64,000 nt of DNA, from positions 2,563,561-2,627,560 of the forward strand of contig NZ_WHOY01000031.1 of assembly GCF_009765445.1 (NCBI RefSeq), read 5' to 3'. Position 1 is the first letter of the stretch, and every line of letters begins with the position of its first letter. The DNA comes from Pantoea sp. BAV 3049. GTDB lineage: Bacteria; Pseudomonadota; Gammaproteobacteria; Enterobacterales; Enterobacteriaceae. Under the pieces are notes generated by a model. The model had not been told where the DNA came from and did not search any database. It saw nothing but the letters and a program-made list of their open reading frames with translations. Position numbers and translations under genes: made by a program. Shown here piece after piece: positions 58,905-64,000 of the stretch.

Positions 58905-59678
58905 TTAACCCTGGTTGTCTTCTGTTGAGGTAGCTGAACTCGCCGCCTGGCTGGTGCTGGCAGCGGAGTCTGAATCTGTGGATTTGGTGGCGCTGGTGTC
59001 AGTGCTGGCAGCAGGCTCAGTACCTGTGGTCTTCCCCGCCGGAGTGGTACTGCTGGTTGATTCCGCAGTTGTACTGGTCGTAGACGACGAGTTAGCAGGC
59101 GTTGCACTGGTAGTTGTCGCGGCAGTGGTTGCCGGTGTCGTACTGGTCGTCGTAGCAGCATTAGCTACCGGAGTGATCGCTGGTGCAGGTACGGCTAGAG
59201 TGGTCTCGGCGACAGGCGCTGGCGTAACAGGAACCGGCGTGGCTTTGCCTGCTGCAAAGGTCGGCTTGTTATTCTTCATCGAGTAGGTCACGTGCTGCAC
59301 CGTCTTCTGCGTGGCGGTAATCTCAACCGACGGAATAGTGACTCGCCCATAGCCATACAGCGTGGACACATAGCCACCCACTTTATGCTTGCCCGGCGTG
59401 AGGTGTAAATCTGTCGTCTGCCCGCGCACCAGTGGACCCGCATCGTCACCGTCGATAGTGACATTGATCGTCGACCCATCATCTGTGCGGCTGATCGCAT
59501 GCGAGATGGTTACCTGCGCAGGTCCCGTAGTGAAGTTATTTACGGCTGGCTGGGTGGCTTGCTCCACAGGTTTTTCGCCAGTTTGCGCCGCTGGCCGATC
59601 GCCAGTGGGTAAAATCTTCGCACAGCCAGTCAGCGTCAGGGCGGCCGTGATGGCGGCCAGTGTAAAACGGTAAACCAT
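58905..59678 (-). CDS. Putative lipoprotein with Ser/Thr/Ala-rich C-terminal tail
   Basis: The 257-residue protein has a signal peptide ending in the lipobox LTGC (Cys19). A compact beta-rich domain spans about residues 50-135, with VTIDGDDAGPLVRGQTTD and LTPGKHKVGGYVS strands that recall PEGA-like carbohydrate or cell-wall contact modules. The last 100 residues are low-complexity Thr/Ser/Ala/Pro repeats (such as ATTTSTTPATTAATTTSATP), a mucin-like stalk. I do not know a function. The repetitive tail also produces an antisense open frame (58915-59286), which I reject. Confidence 0.7.
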   Translation of the reverse strand: MVYRFTLAAITAALTLTGCAKILPTGDRPAAQTGEKPVEQATQPAVNNFTTGPAQVTISHAISRTDDGSTINVTIDGDDAGPLVRGQTTDLHLTPGKHKVGGYVSTLYGYGRVTIPSVEITATQKTVQHVTYSMKNNKPTFAAGKATPVPVTPAPVAETTLAVPAPAITPVANAATTTSTTPATTAATTTSATPANSSSTTSTTAESTSSTTPAGKTTGTEPAASTDTSATKSTDSDSAASTSQAASSATSTEDNQG

Positions 59679-60112
59679 AATGCCTCGTTTTGTTTACAGC
59701 TCAGGAACCCCCATTTTAACCAGTCTGGCCGGGCAGTGACAGGGGGGGCGGGGTCAGGATGCTCTTAAAATTATTTGCACCGGGTCCGGCAGGGCTAATC
59801 CTGAGCATGTGACTATCGATATTTCAGCCTGCACGGCCTTCACTGACGCGATCGAAAATCGTGGCATCAGGTCTTTCCCGGTAAATGATGATGTTACGGC
59901 AACCGCACCTGGGGCCTCAACGTCCTTTAATCACTAAGGATATCCGGAAGTTAGCTAAGTAAAATATTCCCGCTTTACCATTCTGTTTCGCTATAAGTCA
60001 TGCTTTTAAAATCTTTTATTCCTGATTGCCGCCTCCCTACTATCCCGTTGACATAAGTTTTTCCAATAATGTTTTAAAAATAATCAGTTCAATTAATCAG
60101 CGACATAGCTGA
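59679..60112. other. Intergenic region before metN
   Basis: Nothing certain. It holds an open frame of 42 codons from GTG 59809 to 59937 with gene-like composition but no ribosome site. The promoter of metNIQ must lie in the A/T-rich part after 60000. Confidence 0.35.
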
Positions 60113-60128
60113 AGACGGGTAGACAGCT
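60113..60128 (+). promoter_or_regulatory. Tandem MetJ boxes before metN
   Basis: AGACGGGT and AGACAGCT are adjacent eight-base units, each matching the met box AGACGTCT at 6 of 8 positions. They end two bases before the metN start, overlapping the ribosome site. Confidence 0.5.
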
Positions 60129-60130
60129 CC

Positions 60131-61156
60131 ATGATCGTTCTGCAAAACATAGTGAAAACTTTTCAGGCCAGCAGTGGCCTGATAACCGCCGTGGATGACG
60201 TCAGTCTGCGGGTCGGACAGGGACAGATTTACGGCATTATTGGCTACAGTGGCGCGGGAAAAAGCACCCTGATCCGCCTGCTTAACGGGCTGGAAAAGCC
60301 CACTTCAGGCAGCGTAACCCTTGCCGGGCAGGATATCGCTCAGGCGAAAGGTGAGGCACTGCGCAAGGCCCGACTGAAAATCAGCATGGTGTTCCAGCAT
60401 TTCAACCTGCTCTGGTCGCGGACCGTCAGCGAAAATATTGCCTTTTCTCTGCAAATTGCCGGTGCGCCGAAAGCGGTAATTCAGGCGCGGGTAAAGGAAC
60501 TGATTGCACTGGTTGGGCTGAGTGGCAAAGAAAACGCATGGCCGTCGCAGCTCAGCGGCGGCCAGAAACAGCGCGTGGGGATTGCGCGGGCGCTGGCGAA
60601 CAGCCCGGAAGTGCTGCTGTGTGACGAAGCGACTTCCGCACTGGATCCGCAAACGACCGATGCGATCCTCGATCTGCTGCTGGATATCAACCGCAGGCTG
60701 AATCTGACCATCGTGCTGATCACTCATGAAATGCATGTGGTGCGCAAAATCTGTCATCGCGTGGCGGTGATGGAGGCCGGGAAGATTGTCGAAGAGGGCG
60801 AAGTGCTGTCGGTCTTTACCCATCCGCAGCAGCCCGTCACCCGCCAGTTTGTCAAGCAGACAGCAGGTTACAGCAGTGCCGAAACGCCACTTAACACGGA
60901 GCTGGTTAATAACCATGCCGGGGCCGTGCTGAAACTGACTTTTGTCGGGCAAAACACCGGGCAACCGGTTGTTGGCGAACTGACGCTGAAATATGCGCTG
61001 CCGTTTAACATCCTGCACGGAAAAATGACCCAGACCGCCAACGGTACGTTTGGGGAACTGTGGCTGCAGGTGGCAGCCAGCGGCATCCAGCTGGAAAACA
61101 TTCTGAACGACCTGCATGACCATGGCATCACGACTGAGGTGGTAACCAATGACTGA
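60131..61156 (+). CDS. metN: Methionine ABC transporter ATPase MetN
   Basis: MetN drives D- and L-methionine import with MetI and MetQ. At 341 residues it compares with 343 in E. coli. Walker A is GYSGAGKST near residue 38, the signature is LSGGQKQR, and Walker B is VLLCDEATSALD near residue 160. The last 90 residues are the C-terminal NIL domain that binds methionine and inhibits transport. It differs from the E. coli protein enough that this looks like a second metNIQ copy of the Pseudomonas/Firmicute type. It overlaps metI by eight bases. Confidence 0.9.
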   Translation: MIVLQNIVKTFQASSGLITAVDDVSLRVGQGQIYGIIGYSGAGKSTLIRLLNGLEKPTSGSVTLAGQDIAQAKGEALRKARLKISMVFQHFNLLWSRTVSENIAFSLQIAGAPKAVIQARVKELIALVGLSGKENAWPSQLSGGQKQRVGIARALANSPEVLLCDEATSALDPQTTDAILDLLLDINRRLNLTIVLITHEMHVVRKICHRVAVMEAGKIVEEGEVLSVFTHPQQPVTRQFVKQTAGYSSAETPLNTELVNNHAGAVLKLTFVGQNTGQPVVGELTLKYALPFNILHGKMTQTANGTFGELWLQVAASGIQLENILNDLHDHGITTEVVTND

Positions 61157-61817
61157 GACACTTTTTCCCCATCTGAAGCTGGATCAGCTGTGGGCCGCCA
61201 CCTCGGAGACGCTGTATATGACCTCGCTGGCCGGCGTGGCGACATTCGTGCTGGGGATAGTGCTGGGGCTGGTGTTGTTCCTGACGGCGCGCGGGGGATT
61301 GTTCCAGAACCGTACTCTGTACTCGGTGATTTCCTTGCTGGTGAACGTGTTCCGTTCCATCCCGTTCATCATCCTGATTGTATTGCTGATCCCGTTCACC
61401 AAAACGCTGATTGGTACCATTCTCGGCGCCAATGCGGCGCTGCCTGCGCTGATTGTCGGCGCGGCACCGTTTTACGCAAGGCTGGTGGAAATTGGCCTGC
61501 GTGAAGTTGATAAAGGCGTGATTGAGGCGTCACGGTCGATGGGCGCTCGCCTGAGTACGCTGATCTTCCGAGTGCTGCTGCCTGAATCTTCCCCGGCGCT
61601 GGTTTCCGGTATCACGGTCACGCTGATCGCGCTGGTCAGCTACAGCGCGATGGCTGGCGTGATTGGCGCAGGCGGCCTGGGCAACCTGGCCTATCTGGAA
61701 GGCTTCCAGCGTAACCACGGCGACGTGACGCTGGTGGCAACCGTAACCATTCTGCTGATCGTTTTTATCATCCAGTTCCTTGGTGATGTGATAACCACAC
61801 GGCTCGACAAACGTTAA
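61149..61817 (+). CDS. metI: Methionine ABC transporter permease MetI
   Basis: The permease is 222 residues (217 in E. coli) with five hydrophobic segments. The cytoplasmic EAA loop is EASRSMGARLSTLIFRVLLPES near residues 128-148. The adjacent segments AGVIGAGGLGNLAYLEGF are diagnostic of MetI. It pairs with MetN, whose gene end it overlaps. Confidence 0.93.
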   Translation: MTETLFPHLKLDQLWAATSETLYMTSLAGVATFVLGIVLGLVLFLTARGGLFQNRTLYSVISLLVNVFRSIPFIILIVLLIPFTKTLIGTILGANAALPALIVGAAPFYARLVEIGLREVDKGVIEASRSMGARLSTLIFRVLLPESSPALVSGITVTLIALVSYSAMAGVIGAGGLGNLAYLEGFQRNHGDVTLVATVTILLIVFIIQFLGDVITTRLDKR

Positions 61818-61835
61818 CTTTTGAGGGATTTAATA

Positions 61836-62648
61836 ATGAAAAAAACACTGACGCTGCTGGCTGCAGCAACCCTGGGCGCGCTGAGCCTGAGCGCATGGGC
61901 GGATACGCTGACCGTTGGCGCCTCTAACGTGCCGCATGCGGAAATCCTTGAGCAGGCCAAACCGATCCTGGCGAAGCAGGGCATCGATCTGGAAATCAAA
62001 CCTTTCCAGGACTACATCCTGCCAAACACCGCACTGGCCAGCCATGATATCGACGCCAACTACTTCCAGCACGTGCCGTACCTGAACAGCGTGCTGAAAG
62101 ACCATGCCGGTGACAAATCCTATGATTTCGTCAGCGCCGGAGCGATCCATATCGAGCCGATCGGGATCTATTCCAAAAAGTACAAATCGCTGAAAGACCT
62201 GCCGCAGAACGGTAAGGTGATCATGCGTGATGCGGTGGCGGAAGAGGGGCGTATTCTTTCTATCTTTGAAAAACAGGGTGTAATTAAACTGAAGCCGGGC
62301 GTGAGCAAAGTTGACGCGCGCATCAGCGATATCGTCTCTAACCCGAAACACCTGCAGTTCCAGGCCAACGTAGAAGGCGCACTGTTGCCGCAGATGTACA
62401 ACAACGACGAAGGCGATGCGGTGGTGATCAACGCTAACTATGCTATTGATGCAGGTCTGGATCCGGTGAAAGATCCTATTGCTGTTGAAAGCGGTGAAAA
62501 CAATCCGTACGCCAATATCATCACTGTACATCGCGGTGATGAAAACAAACCGGATATTGTCGCGCTGGTTAAAGTTCTGCACTCCAAACCGATTCAGGAG
62601 TGGATCCGCACCAAATATAAAGGTGCCGTTATTCCTGTTAATAACTGA
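61836..62648 (+). CDS. metQ: Methionine-binding periplasmic protein MetQ
   Basis: The frame opens at 61821, but the start at 61836 (MKKTLTLLAA) has GAGGG eight bases upstream; 270 residues. The signal peptide ends ALSLSAWA/DT. It has an Ala-type cleavage site and no lipobox cysteine, whereas E. coli MetQ is a lipoprotein, so this protein should be a soluble periplasmic one. The NlpA-type binding domain has LTVGASNVPHAEIL, DYILPNTALASHDIDANYFQH and GDAVVINANYAIDAGL. Confidence 0.92.
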   Translation: MKKTLTLLAAATLGALSLSAWADTLTVGASNVPHAEILEQAKPILAKQGIDLEIKPFQDYILPNTALASHDIDANYFQHVPYLNSVLKDHAGDKSYDFVSAGAIHIEPIGIYSKKYKSLKDLPQNGKVIMRDAVAEEGRILSIFEKQGVIKLKPGVSKVDARISDIVSNPKHLQFQANVEGALLPQMYNNDEGDAVVINANYAIDAGLDPVKDPIAVESGENNPYANIITVHRGDENKPDIVALVKVLHSKPIQEWIRTKYKGAVIPVNN

Positions 62649-62666
62649 GTCCGATGGCACCCTGGA

Positions 62667-62697
62667 AAGAGGCCGGTCTGACCGGCCTTTCTCATTT
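62667..62697 (+). terminator. Terminator of metNIQ
   Basis: AGGCCGGT-CTG-ACCGGCCT followed by TTCTCATTT, 20 bases after metQ. The hairpin sequence is identical to the tyrS terminator. Confidence 0.75.
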
Positions 62698-62766
62698 ACA
62701 GCCTGCGCAATTCTCTCTGTTTCGGCTGCAATCGCGGGATTACCTGACCGATGATGAAAGCATTAT

Positions 62767-62949
62767 TCAGGAGGCAAAGAAGGCGCGGAGTTCAGCATGC
62801 ATCCAGGGGTAGAAGTCCTCTGCTTTGGTACCCAGCCGGGCTTTCAGGTCGCGCGTCAGATCATCAGCCAGCACTTCAAGTGCTCCGGCATGAATTCCCT
62901 CATAGGCCTGCGCGACGACGCTGGCCACTCCGATTTTCACTCCTTTTAG
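62767..62949 (-). pseudogene. C-terminal remnant of a short-chain dehydrogenase
   Basis: The frame ends in EGIHAGALEVLADDLTRDLK and ARLGTKAEDFYPWMHAELRA, which matches the C-terminal tail of short-chain dehydrogenases (AL..I.AG..EVLAD...R..KA.L). About 60 residues are recognisable. Upstream the frame turns into unrelated sequence, and the Rossmann domain is gone. The stop is at 62767-62769. Confidence 0.6.
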
Positions 62950-62989
62950 CCGTGCGGGAAAATAACAATATGGCATGACTAAAGCCAAT

Positions 62990-63296
62990 TCTGACTTAGA
63001 GCCTGTCCCATCAGGCTATTTTGTTTGCCATTTTGGCGCTGGGCAGAGCTCATCATTCTCACGTACTTGGTGTGCGCTCCGGTTGCTCCGCACTGTCCAA
63101 GTCCAACCTGGCTGGGGACCCCATTTATGGTTAATCGTTATGCAAGGTACAGGTTAGGCAGGGCGAGAGCGGGTTGGTTGGGAAATAATAAGCAACGGTA
63201 GGCAATCAGGCGGCACTGAAGTGGTTCGGAGCTACCCTGTTGTATGGCAGCCCCAGTTTCGTAAAAGCCAACCCCTCAGTAGGCTGGCGTTCAGGT
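62990..63296. other. Gene-free stretch, possibly part of an interspersed element
   Basis: No gene is seen. It contains GAGCCTGTCCCATCAGGC, with a GCCT/AGGC hairpin, and a GC-rich block (TGCGCTCCGGTTGCTCCGCA near 63068) that resembles repeats I believe recur in related genomes. I cannot confirm this from the window, in which no second copy exists. Confidence 0.3.
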
Positions 63297-64000
63297 TTAC
63301 TTTTTCTTATCCAGCGACCAGGTCGCTGTGCCGATCTCCACCTTCACCGGCAGCAGCCCAATCTGGGTGAATTTGTCTGCCAGCTTCTGCTGCTCGTTAA
63401 ACACTTCCGGCGTCATACGCTCTGAACCGAACGGCATTCTGCTGATGGCTTTATCCCAGATCGGCTGCGGCAGACCGGTAGAGGTTGCGAGGATTTTCGC
63501 CGCCTCCTGAGGGTTCTTATTCGCCCAGTCGCTCAGCGTTCCTAATTCCCCGACGACCTGCTTAGCCGTCTGCGGATAAGTATCGGCAAACTTCCGGCTG
63601 GCGAGGTAGAAGGTATAGTGCGGCACCAGGCCTTCAGCGTTCTTCACCAGCCGTGCTTTGGCATTAGTTTCCACTTCTGAGAGGTACGGATCCCAGATCA
63701 CCCAGGCATCCACCGCGCCACGCTGGAACGCGGCACGGGCATCGGCGGGTGGCAGGTAGATCGGGATGATGTCTTTGTAGTTCAGTCCGGCGTTTTCCAG
63801 CGCGGTGACCAGCAGATAATTAACGTCCGAACCCTTGTTCAGCGCCACCCGCTTGCCTTTCAGGTCGGCGACGGATTTAATGGTGGAGTTTTCCGGCACC
63901 ACAATCGCTTCGGTTTTCGGGTTAGCCGGGGAGTGGGCCAGATAGACCAGATCCGCGTTGGCGGCCTGGGCAAACGCCGGAGGCGCGTCACCGGTAGCGG
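63297..64000 (-). CDS. ssuA: Aliphatic sulfonate-binding periplasmic protein, SsuA-like, partial
   Basis: The frame is open to the window edge, so the N-terminus is missing; about 234 residues are present. They match the SsuA/TauA family: GDAPPAFAQAANADLVYLA, SVADLKGKRVALNKGS and LPPADARAAFQRGAVDAWVIWDPYL are colinear with E. coli SsuA. SsuA binds alkanesulfonates for import under sulfur limitation. The last gene-proximal codons are WSLDKKK. Whether this is ssuA itself or another sulfonate- or nitrate/taurine-type binding protein is not settled. Confidence 0.8.
   Translation of the reverse strand, partial: ATGDAPPAFAQAANADLVYLAHSPANPKTEAIVVPENSTIKSVADLKGKRVALNKGSDVNYLLVTALENAGLNYKDIIPIYLPPADARAAFQRGAVDAWVIWDPYLSEVETNAKARLVKNAEGLVPHYTFYLASRKFADTYPQTAKQVVGELGTLSDWANKNPQEAAKILATSTGLPQPIWDKAISRMPFGSERMTPEVFNEQQKLADKFTQIGLLPVKVEIGTATWSLDKKK

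Noticed and set aside
58915..59286. Valine-rich plus-strand frame opposite the lipoprotein tail
   Set aside because: It is the complement of Thr/Ser/Ala repeats, which always gives an open hydrophobic frame.
61830..62660. 276-codon frame antisense to metQ
   Set aside because: It mirrors metQ and has no independent support.

Overview
The window is a chromosomal segment of an enterobacterium, most likely Erwiniaceae (Erwinia/Pantoea type). Almost every core gene matches an E. coli counterpart at near full length. The order follows the E. coli block from suf through lpp-pykF, mdtK-ribC-cfa-punC-punR-purR, grxD-rnt-gloA-nemA-nemR, ydhL, ydhIJK-slyA-slyB-anmK-mliC-pdxH-tyrS-pdxY-gstA to dtpA. Departures from that order (ppsA next to rprA, no lhr, sodC or ydhF, inserted siderophore, eptA and bet genes) point to a relative of E. 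coli rather than Escherichia itself. No transposase, integrase, prophage or CRISPR array was seen.

Layout. 1-5.8 kb: 3' end of ppsA, the RcsB-controlled sRNA rprA, ydiK, and ydiJ-menI. 5.8-12.2 kb: an unrecognised 134-residue gene behind a near-perfect Fur box, then the sufABCDSE iron-sulfur operon. 12.3-15.3 kb: ldtE, lpp and pykF with a Cra site. 15.7-23.2 kb: an iron-regulated siderophore island with a FepA-type receptor, a one-module C-A-PCP-TE NRPS, a free-standing aryl carrier protein and an IroE-like hydrolase, bordered by tRNA-Val(GAC). 23.5-30.6 kb: mdtK, ribC, cfa, punC/punR and purR. 30.8-38.7 kb: ynhF (29 codons), mepH, grxD, a 6-phosphogluconate-dehydrogenase-like oxidoreductase, rnt, gloA, nemA, nemR, an eptA-type lipid A transferase and ydhL. 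38.7-53 kb: an OB-fold periplasmic protein, ydhIJK, slyA, slyB, anmK, mliC, pdxH, tyrS, pdxY, gstA, a LysR/GST/PNPOx-like cluster and dtpA. 53-64 kb: betIBA for glycine betaine synthesis, an esterase lipoprotein, a Ser/Thr-rich lipoprotein, a metNIQ transporter, a dehydrogenase remnant, and the 3' part of an ssuA-like gene running off the window end.

The best candidate for something undescribed is the siderophore island. The NRPS resembles EntF in length and domain order. Its hand-read adenylation code (D-A-E-D-I-G-T-I-V-K) carries two acidic pocket residues and differs strongly from the serine code of EntF, so a basic amino acid such as lysine is predicted. The aryl carrier protein is detached from the isochorismatase domain it is fused to in EntB. 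No genes for making or activating dihydroxybenzoate are present, so the island must borrow its aryl acid from a locus elsewhere. A lysine catecholate of the azotochelin/myxochelin kind is a testable guess, though the hydrolase gene fits an ester-containing product better.

Much of the regulation can be read directly: Fur (two strong sites), RcsB, Cra, PurR, SlyA, NemR, BetI, MetJ and CRP-like sites all lie next to genes they are known or likely to control.
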